Source of the DNA: Streptomyces sp. SID486
Lineage (GTDB): Bacteria > Actinomycetota > Actinomycetes > Streptomycetales > Streptomycetaceae
Length of the DNA stretch: 54,460 bases
Assembly: GCF_009865385.1 (NCBI RefSeq)
Contig: NZ_WWJT01000402.1
Coordinates: forward strand, 1-54,460
Direction: 5' to 3'
Shown here: piece by piece, positions 34,698 through 43,369 of the stretch
Numbering within the stretch: the stretch's first letter is position 1
Layout of the letters: every line of letters begins with the position of its first letter
Translations under genes and position numbers: made by a program
The notes under the pieces: model-generated
What the model was told of the DNA's origin: nothing
Database searches by the model: none
Seen by the model: the letters and a program-made list of their open reading frames with translations, nothing else

Positions 34698-35480
34698 TTA
34701 CGCGGTGCCGCCGACGACCGTGAGGCCGCCGTCGACGGTGAGGATGTGACCGGTGACCCAGGAGGAATCCTCCGATGCCAGGTAGGCCACGGCAGAGGCG
34801 ATGTCCGACGGGACGCCGAGGCGCCTCATGGGGTACTCCGCGGCCACCTCCGCTTCCCTGCTCTCGTACAGGGCTTCGGCGAAACGGGTTTTCACCACCG
34901 CCGGTGCCACGGCGTTGACGCGGATCTCCGGACCGAGCTCGACGGCCAGGGTCCTGGTCAGGTGGGACACCGCCGCCTTGCTCACGCCGTACAGGCCGAT
35001 GCCGGGCGCGGGGGTGTCGCCGGTCACCGAGGAGAGGTTCACGACGGTGCCGCGGCGTTCGGTGAAACCGAGCTTCGGGTGGGCCACCGCTTCCTGCACC
35101 CAGGCGAGAGTGGCGAGGACGTTGACCTCAAGGACCTTGCGGGCTGCCTCGAGGTCCAGGCCGACGACGGGGCCGTACGCCGGGTTGATGCCCGCGTTGT
35201 TCACGAGGACGTCCAGTCCGCCGAACTCGCGTGCGACGGTGTCGAAGGCCTCGCGCCGGTGCTCGGGGTCGTCCGCCTTGCCGGCGACGGTGATGACGCT
35301 GCCCCGGGGGAGAGCGGCGGCGGCCTCTTCGAGCGGCCCGGCCTTGCGCGCGGTCAGGCACACCCGCGCCCCCTCGGCGACGAGCCGTTCCGCGACGGCG
35401 AGACCGATGCCCCGGCTCGCTCCGGTCACGACGGCGACACGGCCCGCGAAACGGCCCTGGCCGGTGTGGTCCTTGCTCAT
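34698..35480 (-). CDS. SDR family oxidoreductase (3-oxo/3-hydroxyacyl reductase-like)
   Basis: A 260-residue classical short-chain dehydrogenase. TGASRGIG (cofactor loop), NNAG, the catalytic Ser in NLSSV, YGVSK (Tyr/Lys pair) and the C-terminal GHILTVDGG are present. The resemblance is to FabG/3-hydroxyacyl dehydrogenases, fitting the hydroxyacyl-CoA oxidation step beside the acyl-CoA dehydrogenase. It starts 3 bases after the acyl-CoA ligase stop, so it is in the same operon. Substrate and direction are inferred from context. Confidence 0.9.
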   Translation of the reverse strand: MSKDHTGQGRFAGRVAVVTGASRGIGLAVAERLVAEGARVCLTARKAGPLEEAAAALPRGSVITVAGKADDPEHRREAFDTVAREFGGLDVLVNNAGINPAYGPVVGLDLEAARKVLEVNVLATLAWVQEAVAHPKLGFTERRGTVVNLSSVTGDTPAPGIGLYGVSKAAVSHLTRTLAVELGPEIRVNAVAPAVVKTRFAEALYESREAEVAAEYPMRRLGVPSDIASAVAYLASEDSSWVTGHILTVDGGLTVVGGTA

Positions 35481-35483
35481 GGC

Positions 35484-37163
35484 TCAGTCCTTCGAAGGGG
35501 AATTGGGCTCGGTGCCGTCGAGGCCGCGGAGTTCGGCGCGCCGGATCTTGCCGCTCTGGGTCTTGGGCAGGTCGGCCAAGAAGTGGATCGTGCGGGGGCA
35601 CTTGTAGGCGGCCAGCCGGTCGCGGGAGAAGGCGATCAGCTCCTCGGCCGTGGCGATCAGGCCCGACTTGAGCGAGACGTAGGCGGTGACGGTCTCCCCG
35701 CGGTAGGCGTCCGGCTGCCCGACGACCGCGGCCTCCAGCACCGAGGGGTGCTCGTACAGCGCGTCCTCGACCTCGCGCGGCCAGACCTTGTACCCGGACA
35801 CGTTGATCTGGTCCTTGAGCCGGTCCACCAGGTAGACCCAGCCCTCCTCGTCGATGACGGCGACGTCACCGGTACGAAGCCGGCCCTCCGGCATCGTGTG
35901 ACGAGTGGCCTCGGGTTTGCCCCAGTACCCGGGCACCACCTGCGGCCCGCTCAGTTCGAGTTCGCCCTGTTCCCCGCTGGGCACCGGGTCGCCGTGCAGG
36001 TCCACGACGCGTGCCGTGAGGTGCGGCAGGGGCTTGCCTATGGACAGCGTCCCGCTCGGCAGATGCACCGGCGCTCTGTCCCCCGGCGGCACGGCGATGA
36101 CAGCCGACGTCGTCTCGGTCATCCCGTAGCCGTTGTGGAGGTAGACACCGAACCGCTCCCGGAACCGCTCGACGGTCGCCGGCGGGATCGGCGCGCCGCC
36201 CGAGTACAGGGCCTTCGCCGACGCGAAGTGCTCCGGTCCGGCCTGCTGCAGCTCGTAGATCGCGTTGTACGCCGTGATGGAGCCGATCGTGTAGGTCACC
36301 CCGTGCTCGGCGAAGGCATCCAGGGCGACCTCGGGGTGGAACCGTCCCGCCAGGACCAGCGTGGTGTCGGTGAGCAGCGAGATCGTCGCGTTGACCACGG
36401 CACCGGTGATGTGGAACAGCGGAGCGATGGCGAACACGACGTCCCCGTCGCTCACCCCCATCCACGACGCGCAGGTCGCCACCACGCTCAGGACGTTGCC
36501 GTGGGTGTTCATGGCACCCTTCGGCGGCCCCGTCGTTCCCGAGGTGTACGTCAGGAACGCGACGTCGTCGCGGGTCAGCTCCACTGGCGAGGGGCTGCGG
36601 CCCTCGAACTCACCGATCAGCGCCACCAGATCGCCGTCCGGCGCGGGGGCCAGACGTTCCGTCGTCGCGAAGACCCGCGGATCGTTCCTCGACTGGTAGT
36701 CCAGGGCCGACGTGCTGATCAGCCATCGCACCGTGCTCCCCGCCAGCGTGCCGAGCGTCTCGTGGACGTCCGCGTCCGCGCAGACGACCCCGACCGCCCC
36801 GGAGTCGTCGATGATCCGGCGGAGCTCCTGGCGCCGGTACATCGGGTTGAGTCCCAGCGCCGTCGCCCCCAGCTTCCACAGAGCCAGCAGGACCAGCGCG
36901 TACTGCGGAACGTTCTGCAGGTACACCCCGACGCGATCACCCCGGCCGGTTCCGCGCGCCTCGAACGCGGCGGCCAGGGCGTCGGACGCCACGTCCACCT
37001 CCCGCGCGGACAGCGCACCGTCGAAGAAGCGGAGCGCCGTGCCCTCCGGGTTCTTCGCCACGCGTGCCTTCCAGGCGGCCACGAGTGAGCCGGGAACCGC
37101 GTCCGTCCCGGTACCGGACCCGTCGGGGAACGTGTCCAGCCGCCGACCTTCATCCACTGTCAT
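35484..37163 (-). CDS. AMP-binding acyl-CoA synthetase 1
   Basis: A 559-residue ANL-superfamily ligase that activates a carboxylate with ATP and CoA. P-loop LTYTSGTTGPPKG is near residue 205, NGYGMTETTS follows, and the C-terminal domain has LKDQINVSGYKVWPREVE with the catalytic lysine of QSGKIRR near the end. The overall type is the medium/long-chain fatty acyl-CoA ligase group. It is followed after 3 bases by the SDR and preceded after 42 bases by a second, related synthetase. Two ligases fit a pathway yielding two acids. Confidence 0.92.
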   Translation of the reverse strand: MTVDEGRRLDTFPDGSGTGTDAVPGSLVAAWKARVAKNPEGTALRFFDGALSAREVDVASDALAAAFEARGTGRGDRVGVYLQNVPQYALVLLALWKLGATALGLNPMYRRQELRRIIDDSGAVGVVCADADVHETLGTLAGSTVRWLISTSALDYQSRNDPRVFATTERLAPAPDGDLVALIGEFEGRSPSPVELTRDDVAFLTYTSGTTGPPKGAMNTHGNVLSVVATCASWMGVSDGDVVFAIAPLFHITGAVVNATISLLTDTTLVLAGRFHPEVALDAFAEHGVTYTIGSITAYNAIYELQQAGPEHFASAKALYSGGAPIPPATVERFRERFGVYLHNGYGMTETTSAVIAVPPGDRAPVHLPSGTLSIGKPLPHLTARVVDLHGDPVPSGEQGELELSGPQVVPGYWGKPEATRHTMPEGRLRTGDVAVIDEEGWVYLVDRLKDQINVSGYKVWPREVEDALYEHPSVLEAAVVGQPDAYRGETVTAYVSLKSGLIATAEELIAFSRDRLAAYKCPRTIHFLADLPKTQSGKIRRAELRGLDGTEPNSPSKD

Positions 37164-37205
37164 CTGCCGTCCTTCCCACCCATGTCCATGCGCTTGGTGC
37201 GCCGG

Positions 37206-38762
37206 TCACGTGAGTTCGCGCTTGAGGATCTTTCCGGTCGACGTCATCGGCAGGGTCTGCACGATCTCCACGATGCGCGGGTACTTGTAGGCGGCCATCT
37301 GCTCCTTGCCCCAGGCGATCAGCTCGTCGGGACGGGCCTCGGCGCCGCGGTCGAGGATGACGAACGCCTTGATCTCCTCGCCGTGGCTCTCGTGCGGCAC
37401 GCCGACGACCGCAGCCAGGCTGACCGCAGGGTGCGTCATCAGGACCTCCTCGATCTCGCGCGGGTACACGTTGAAGCCACCGCGGATGATCAGGTCCTTC
37501 GCCCGGTCGACGATGTAGTAGAAGCCGTCCTTGTCCCTGCGGGCCAGGTCGCCGGTGCGGAACCAGCCGTCCCTGATGGCTTCGGCGGTGGCCTCGGGGC
37601 GGCCGTGGTACCCCTTCATGACGTTGTGGCCCTTGACCGCGATCTCCCCGATGGCGCTGCCCGTGCCGTCGTCCTCGACCTCCGACCAGTCCGAGTCGAC
37701 GAGCTTGACCTCGACGCCCCAGACGGGCACGCCGATCGACCCGGGCCGGGGCTCCCGCGCCGGATCACTGAAGGTCACCACCGGCGAGGTCTCGGAGAGG
37801 CCGTAGCCCTCCAGGACCTGAACGCCCAGCCGCTCCCTGACCTGCTTGACGATCTCCGCGGGGAGCGCGGCGCCACCGGAGACGCCGACGCGCAGGTTCC
37901 TCGCGATCCTCTCGACGTCGACGTCGTCGGTGAGCGTCTGCAACAGGCCCCACCACATGGTGGGGACGCCCGCGAAGACGGTGATGTCTTCCTGCTGCAT
38001 CAGGGACACCGCCTGCCGGGCGTCGAACCGTGGCAGCAGCACCAGCGTGCTCGCTGTCGAGAAGCCGGCGTTCAACTGCACGGTCGCGCCGAAGGAGTGG
38101 AACAGCGGCAGCACGACCAGATGGGTGTCCAGGGCCGGCCGGTTCTCCAACAACTGGTTGACCGCGAGGGCGTTGAGCACCAGGTTGGCGTGGCTGAGTC
38201 CGGCGCCCTTCGCCTGTCCTGTCGTACCGCTCGTGTAGAGCAGCACGGCCGGGTCGTCCCCCGAGGTCCCGATGCTGTCGAACGTCGTCGCGGTGCCCCG
38301 CAGCGCGGCGCCCAGGGTCTCGACGCCCTCGATCGGGCTTTGCGCCGCGGGGCCGGCGGTGATGAGGAAGAAGTGCTCGCAGCCCGCGGCCTCGCTGAAC
38401 CCGGCCTGTCCCTCCGCGCCCGTCGGCAGGCCCTCGCCGCCCTCGAAGCAGAAGTACGCCTTCGCCTCCGAGTCGGCGAGGTGGTAGGCGACCTCCCGGC
38501 CCTTGAGCAGGATGTTGAGCGGTACGACGACGGCGCCGGCCTTGAGGATCCCGTAGTAGACGATCGGGAACCAGGGCACGTTCGGACAACTGAGCGCGAC
38601 CTTGTCGCCGGGCCAGATGCCGCGGTCCACCAGGAGGTTGGCGACTTGATTGGCGGCGGCCTCGACCTGGGCGTAGGTCAGACGCGTCTCGCCGAGGACG
38701 ACGGCGTCCCGGTTCGGGTGCGTGCGGGCGGAGTCCTCGAGCAGGACCGAGAGGTTCAGCAT
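37206..38762 (-). CDS. AMP-binding acyl-CoA synthetase 2
   Basis: A 518-residue acyl-CoA ligase of the same superfamily as its neighbour but clearly divergent. LLYTSGTTGQAKGAGLSHAN (near residue 175), GYGLSETSPVV and DLIIRGGFNVYPREIE are present, and STGKILKREL ends the protein with the catalytic lysine. Its length and motifs suggest a short- to medium-chain or aromatic acid ligase. ATG 38762. It lies 98 bases after the aminotransferase gene; no terminator was noticed in that gap, so read-through from the FMO promoter is likely. Confidence 0.92.
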   Translation of the reverse strand: MLNLSVLLEDSARTHPNRDAVVLGETRLTYAQVEAAANQVANLLVDRGIWPGDKVALSCPNVPWFPIVYYGILKAGAVVVPLNILLKGREVAYHLADSEAKAYFCFEGGEGLPTGAEGQAGFSEAAGCEHFFLITAGPAAQSPIEGVETLGAALRGTATTFDSIGTSGDDPAVLLYTSGTTGQAKGAGLSHANLVLNALAVNQLLENRPALDTHLVVLPLFHSFGATVQLNAGFSTASTLVLLPRFDARQAVSLMQQEDITVFAGVPTMWWGLLQTLTDDVDVERIARNLRVGVSGGAALPAEIVKQVRERLGVQVLEGYGLSETSPVVTFSDPAREPRPGSIGVPVWGVEVKLVDSDWSEVEDDGTGSAIGEIAVKGHNVMKGYHGRPEATAEAIRDGWFRTGDLARRDKDGFYYIVDRAKDLIIRGGFNVYPREIEEVLMTHPAVSLAAVVGVPHESHGEEIKAFVILDRGAEARPDELIAWGKEQMAAYKYPRIVEIVQTLPMTSTGKILKRELT

Positions 38763-38860
38763 GGTGTCTTCCGGAAAGGTGGACCGGGCCAGGCCGCGGG
38801 GGAACGGAACACGCGGCCTGGCTCGGGGCGGGTGGGGTTACACGCGGCTTGACGCGGACG

Positions 38861-40117
38861 TCACAACTGCCGCAGCAGCCGGTCGAGGGCCTCGGCCGTC
38901 GCCTCGACGTCGGCGGTGGTGTGCGCCGTGCTGAGGAAGACCTTGCCGGACGGCATGAACAGGAAGCCCTGCCGCAGCATCCCTTCGAGGATCACCGCCC
39001 AGAGCCCGCTTGTTCCGTGAAGCCCCGTGGCGCCACCGGCGGGGACGTACTGGAGGAGCGAGCCGACCCGGTTGAGGCTGCCGAAGTCGGGCGATGCACC
39101 GAGAACGGCGCCGACGAGGGCTTCGAACTCGGACGAGGTCCGTTCGAGTTGCTCGTAGACCGCGGGATCGGCCAGGACGCGCATCGTCGCCGCGACGGCC
39201 GCCAGCGCGATCGGGTTGGCGTTGAAGGTTCCGGCGTGAACGACGCCGGACGTCACCTGGTCGATCAGATCGGCCCGGCCGACGACGGCGCTCTGGGTGA
39301 AGCCGCCGGCCATCGCCTTTCCGAAGACGGACAGGTCGGGAAGGACGCCGTACTTCTCGGCCGCCCCGCCCCGGGCGATCCGGAACCCGGCGATCACCTC
39401 GTCGAAGACGAGGACGACGCCGTGCCGGTCGCAGAGGGTCCGCAGCGTCGACAGGAACCGCGGTGTGGGTGCTTCGACGCCGGCGTTGCTCATCACCGGG
39501 TCGACGAGCACGGCCGCGATGTCGCGCTCGACGGCCTCGCCCAGCAGGCGCTCGGCCAACGGTACGTCGTTGAAGCGCGCCACGACCAGGTCGTCAAGGA
39601 CGCTGGCCGACTGCCCCGCCCCACCGGGGGTGGCGGGGCGATCGCAGTCGTCCTCGGACATCCCGGCGTACACGGTGTCATGCCAGCCGTGGTAGCTCTT
39701 GGCGAACTTGAGGACGCGGCGCCGGCCGGTGGCGGCTCGCGCGAGGCGCAGCGCCACCTGCACCGCTTCGGTCCCCGTGTTGCTCCACAGCAGTCGCTCG
39801 CCGTGCGGCGCCGCTTCGAGGACCGCTTCCGCCGCGAGGTACTCGAGCGGGTGGCCGGTGCCGACGACCTGCATCTTCGTCGCGACCTCGGACACCGCTG
39901 ACAGCACGCGCGGGTCACTGTGACCGAGGACGAGCGGTCCCCAGGCCATCACGTAGTCGATGTACCGGTCGCCGTCCAGGTCCCAGACGTGTGCGCCCCG
40001 CGCCTCGCGCACGAAGAGCGGATGGGGAGGCATGGCGGCGCGCAGGCCCGACCCCACACCCCCGCCGACGCTGCGGCGGGCTCGCTCAAAGGCCGAGCGT
40101 GATGATTCCAGGGCCAT
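38861..40117 (-). CDS. Class III PLP aminotransferase (glutamate-1-semialdehyde mutase-like)
   Basis: A 418-residue fold-type I PLP enzyme. SNTGTEAVQVALRLARA binds cofactor phosphate, VFDEVIAGFR holds Asp239, and FGKAMAGGF the Schiff-base Lys267. Closest type is glutamate-1-semialdehyde aminomutase, but haem genes are absent here, so it is more likely a transaminase or aminomutase for an amino-acyl compound of this pathway. ATG 40117 has AGGGG 8 bases upstream; the frame extends upstream only as a shadow of the ADH gene, whose stop is 17 bases away. Its order in the pathway is uncertain. Confidence 0.88.
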   Translation of the reverse strand: MALESSRSAFERARRSVGGGVGSGLRAAMPPHPLFVREARGAHVWDLDGDRYIDYVMAWGPLVLGHSDPRVLSAVSEVATKMQVVGTGHPLEYLAAEAVLEAAPHGERLLWSNTGTEAVQVALRLARAATGRRRVLKFAKSYHGWHDTVYAGMSEDDCDRPATPGGAGQSASVLDDLVVARFNDVPLAERLLGEAVERDIAAVLVDPVMSNAGVEAPTPRFLSTLRTLCDRHGVVLVFDEVIAGFRIARGGAAEKYGVLPDLSVFGKAMAGGFTQSAVVGRADLIDQVTSGVVHAGTFNANPIALAAVAATMRVLADPAVYEQLERTSSEFEALVGAVLGASPDFGSLNRVGSLLQYVPAGGATGLHGTSGLWAVILEGMLRQGFLFMPSGKVFLSTAHTTADVEATAEALDRLLRQL

Positions 40118-40134
40118 GAGATCGCCCCTGCCTT

Positions 40135-41250
40135 TCAGTACGTGATCACCGAGCGGATGCCGATGCCGCGCTTCATCTGGTCGAACGCCTCGTTGACGTC
40201 CTTCAGACCGATCACGCTCGTCACCAGGGAGTCGAGATCGATGCGGTCGTTCATGTAGTGGTCGATCAGCAGGGGGAAGTCGGAAGCCGGCTTGCTGGAG
40301 CCGTAGTTCGAGCCGATCAGCGAGAGCTCCTGATCGGACATGACGAAGGGGTCGATGGAGACCTTCAGGCCGTCCGCCACCTGCCCGGCGACCACCGCCG
40401 TGCCGCCCCGGGCCAGGACCTCGTAGGCCGACTCGATGGTGCGGGGCAGCCCGATGGCCTCGATGGCGATCTCCACACCGCGTCCGTCGGTGAGCTGTCG
40501 CACCCGGTCCGCGAAATCCTCGCGGTCGTTGTTGATCAGGTCGGTCGCGCCGAAGACGCGCGCCTGCTCCAGCTTCTCGTCGGAGATGTCCGCGGCGATG
40601 ATCTTCCGCGCGCCGGCGAGGCGGGCACCCTGAATCGCGTTCAGGCCGACGCCACCGCAGCCGAGGACCAGCACGGTGTCGCTCGGACGCACACCGGCGG
40701 TGTTGACGGCCGCGCCGACACCGGTCGTGACGGCGCATCCGACCAGAGCCGCCTGCCGGAACGGGGCGTCGTCCCGGATGGCGATCGCGCCCGACTCGGG
40801 CACGAGGGTGTACTGGCCGAACGTTCCGAGGCCCGCGAAGCTGAGCACGTCGCCCCCGCCGGCGGACGTGATCCGGGACCGACCGTCGAACGACAGGTGG
40901 TTCGCCGAGTGCTGACTGACCATGTCACAGAGGACCGGCCTGCCACTGATGCAAAAGCGGCAGCGGCGACAGGAAGGCGTCCAGGACAGCACGACGTGGT
41001 CGCCCTTCTTCAGCGTCGTGACGCCTTCACCGACGCTCTCGACGATCCCAGCTCCCTCGTGGCCGAGGATCATCGGCGAAGGAACCTCCCATTCGCCGAG
41101 GAGGACGTGGAGGTCGCTGTGGCACACCCCGCTGGCCTGGAGCCGCACGAGCACCTCGCCGGGCGGAGGCGTCGAGGGGATCGACACTCTCTCGATGGTC
41201 AGCGGTTCGTTCGGCGTCCTGAAGACGGCGGCGTCGAATTCGATGGTCAT
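40135..41250 (-). CDS. Zinc-dependent alcohol dehydrogenase (class III/NDMA-type MDR)
   Basis: A 371-residue zinc alcohol dehydrogenase. GVCHSDLHVLLG and GHEGAGIVESVG supply catalytic-zinc ligands; CRRCRFCISGRPVLC is a full structural-zinc lobe; VLGCGGVGLNAIQGARLAG is the NAD fold. This subgroup includes mycothiol- or NDMA-linked and nicotinoprotein alcohol dehydrogenases of actinobacteria. ATG 41250 follows GGAAGGAAACC. It is directly downstream of the aldehyde dehydrogenase gene, so it likely oxidises the alcohol released by ester cleavage to the aldehyde used by that enzyme. Confidence 0.9.
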   Translation of the reverse strand: MTIEFDAAVFRTPNEPLTIERVSIPSTPPPGEVLVRLQASGVCHSDLHVLLGEWEVPSPMILGHEGAGIVESVGEGVTTLKKGDHVVLSWTPSCRRCRFCISGRPVLCDMVSQHSANHLSFDGRSRITSAGGGDVLSFAGLGTFGQYTLVPESGAIAIRDDAPFRQAALVGCAVTTGVGAAVNTAGVRPSDTVLVLGCGGVGLNAIQGARLAGARKIIAADISDEKLEQARVFGATDLINNDREDFADRVRQLTDGRGVEIAIEAIGLPRTIESAYEVLARGGTAVVAGQVADGLKVSIDPFVMSDQELSLIGSNYGSSKPASDFPLLIDHYMNDRIDLDSLVTSVIGLKDVNEAFDQMKRGIGIRSVITY

Positions 41251-41279
41251 GCAAGGTTTCCTTCCGTGCTCTGGGGCGA

Positions 41280-42638
41280 TCACGTCCGAGCGGTGCGGAT
41301 GAGCTTCTTGTTGGCGAACTCGTCGATTCCCGCCCGGCCCAGCTCGCGGCCGAAACCGGACAACTTGACCCCACCGAAGGGCAGTTCCGCGCCTTCGAGG
41401 CCGACGCCGTTGATGAAGACCATGCCGGCGTCGATCCTGTCGGCGACGCGCAGCGCCTGCTCGGCGTCCGTCGTGAACACGTAGGAGCCCAGCCCGTACG
41501 GGGTCGCGTTCGCCAGCTCGACGGCCTCGTCCTCGGAGGCGACGCGGTAGACGGTCGCCACGGGGCCGAAGAGCTCCTCGGCGGCCGACGGCGAAGCAGG
41601 GGAGAGGCCCGTCAGCACGCCGGGCGGGAAGTACGCCCCCTCGCGCTGCCGTGCGGAGACGAAGGTGGCACCCTCGTCGACGGCTCGCTCGACCTGCTCC
41701 TCGACGTACTCGGCGGCGGCGACCGAGGAGAGCGGCGCCAGGCCATCGGTCAGGTCGAGCACCCTCTTGGTGAACTTGTCGAGGAAGGCGTCGTAGATGT
41801 CCTCGGCGACGATGAAGCGCTTCCCGGCGTTGCACGCCTGACCGGCGTTCTCGAACCGCGCCTCGACCGCGGCCTGGACCGTGGCGTCGAGGTCGTCGGT
41901 GGACAGCACGATGAAGGGGTCCGAGCCGCCCAGTTCGAGCACCACCTTCTTGAGACTGCGCCCGGCCTTCTCGGCGACCTCCGCGCCGGCCCGCTCCGAA
42001 CCGGTGAAGGAGACGCCCTGCACGCGGGGGTCCGCGATGGCGCGACCGATCTGCTCGCCGGTGGCGTGGACGTTGACGTAACAGCCCTCGGGGAGGCCCG
42101 CGTCCGTGAACAGCTGCTGGAGAGCCGCGGACGACTCCGGACACTGCGACGCGTGCTTGAGTACGATGGTGTTGCCCAGCGCGAGGTTGGGTGCGGCGAA
42201 CCGGGCCACCTGGTAGTACGGGTAGTTCCAGGGCATGATTCCCAGCAGCACGCCGACCGGCTGGCGGCGGACGAAAGCGGTGCCCTCTCCCTCCAGAAGC
42301 TCGATCGGTTCGTCGGTGAGGAACTTCTCCGCGTTCTCGGCGTAGTACCGGTAGATGGAGGCGCTGAACTCGACCTCCGCGACGGCCTCGTCCACCGGCT
42401 TGCCCATCTCCCGGTGGATGGTCTCGGCGAGCTGCTGGCTGCGCTCGCTGTGCAGGGTGGCGACGGCGTGCAACAGCTGGGCGCGCTGTTCCACGGAGGT
42501 CTGCCTCGACCAGCGCGCGTAGGCGTTCGCCGCCGCGTCGAGCGCCGCGTCGACGGTCTCGTCCGTCGCGGTGGGGTACTCCTTGACCAGCTTGCCGCTG
42601 GCGGGGTCCACCACCGCGTACACGTGCTTCTTCGCCAT
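41280..42638 (-). CDS. Aldehyde dehydrogenase
   Basis: A 452-residue NAD(P)-dependent aldehyde dehydrogenase. Glu235 lies in VLELGGSDPF and catalytic Cys269 in NAGQACNAGKRF; PWNYP is near residue 136. It is of the same short succinate-semialdehyde dehydrogenase type as 357-1742 but a distinct protein. ATG 42638 follows a purine-rich leader, and the next upstream gene stops 26 bases away. It would convert the aldehyde from the alcohol dehydrogenase or the amine oxidase to a carboxylic acid for the CoA ligases. Confidence 0.92.
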   Translation of the reverse strand: MAKKHVYAVVDPASGKLVKEYPTATDETVDAALDAAANAYARWSRQTSVEQRAQLLHAVATLHSERSQQLAETIHREMGKPVDEAVAEVEFSASIYRYYAENAEKFLTDEPIELLEGEGTAFVRRQPVGVLLGIMPWNYPYYQVARFAAPNLALGNTIVLKHASQCPESSAALQQLFTDAGLPEGCYVNVHATGEQIGRAIADPRVQGVSFTGSERAGAEVAEKAGRSLKKVVLELGGSDPFIVLSTDDLDATVQAAVEARFENAGQACNAGKRFIVAEDIYDAFLDKFTKRVLDLTDGLAPLSSVAAAEYVEEQVERAVDEGATFVSARQREGAYFPPGVLTGLSPASPSAAEELFGPVATVYRVASEDEAVELANATPYGLGSYVFTTDAEQALRVADRIDAGMVFINGVGLEGAELPFGGVKLSGFGRELGRAGIDEFANKKLIRTART

Positions 42639-42664
42639 ACTGACTCCTTGTCGGTGTTCCGGGT

Positions 42665-43369
42665 TCATGCGGGGGCCCCGGTTGCCCGGGCCGGGTTCGC
42701 GTCCGAGGCCGCGTTGTGGTCGTGCAGTGCGCGATAGGCGCGGAAGTAGACGAATCCCTGGGTGCCCCAGGTCGCCAGCGCGGCGGTGTAGAAGATCGTG
42801 CGGTTCGCGTCGTCGAACGGCAGGGGGAAGAAGTCGTACGTGATCGCGATGGTGGTCGCAGCGGCCGTGACCAGTCCCGTCCAGATCGCCGGCCACTTCG
42901 CGCCGGCGTCCCAGAGCCGCTTGGCGAAGTATCCGAGGAAGACCGCGGTGAGGAGATTGACGACGATGTAGAAGACGGCGACCCAGAACGCGATGCCTCC
43001 GGTGTGGAGATCCGCGCCGTGGAACTGCCGGAGGAACAGGCCGGCCACGATCGCGACTCCGAACACGCCGACATCGACGCCGACGCTCGGCTTGTAGCGA
43101 TGAGTGACCTTCATCAGGCCCATGACCAGGATGAGCGTGATGCCGACCGACCTGGAGAACGCGTCGAAGAAGTACGCCAGGTCGTACAGGACGCTGTCGC
43201 TCTTGGCTCCGGACAGCGACCAGAGCAGGAAGTTGCTGCCCGACGTCGCGACGACCATCCACTCCAGGCCCAGGAGGTAGTTGCCGTACCGGCGGATGAA
43301 CTTCCAGCCGTAGAAGTAGCCGGCGAAGATCATCCACAGGTCGGCCAGCAGGAACAGCGCTTCTCTCAT
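42665..43369 (-). CDS. Uncharacterised polytopic membrane protein
   Basis: A 234-residue protein with about seven to eight hydrophobic helices, starting MREALFLLADLWMIFAGYFYG; a conserved-looking run FDAFSRSVGITLILVMGLMKV lies in the middle and ITYDFFPLPFDDANR before the last helices. I do not recognise a named family. ATG 43369 overlaps the amine oxidase stop by 4 bases (ATGA) and has GAGGGGG upstream, so it is made together with that enzyme. It could be a transporter, a membrane anchor for the oxidase or an electron-transfer helper; none is shown. Confidence 0.8.
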   Translation of the reverse strand: MREALFLLADLWMIFAGYFYGWKFIRRYGNYLLGLEWMVVATSGSNFLLWSLSGAKSDSVLYDLAYFFDAFSRSVGITLILVMGLMKVTHRYKPSVGVDVGVFGVAIVAGLFLRQFHGADLHTGGIAFWVAVFYIVVNLLTAVFLGYFAKRLWDAGAKWPAIWTGLVTAAATTIAITYDFFPLPFDDANRTIFYTAALATWGTQGFVYFRAYRALHDHNAASDANPARATGAPA

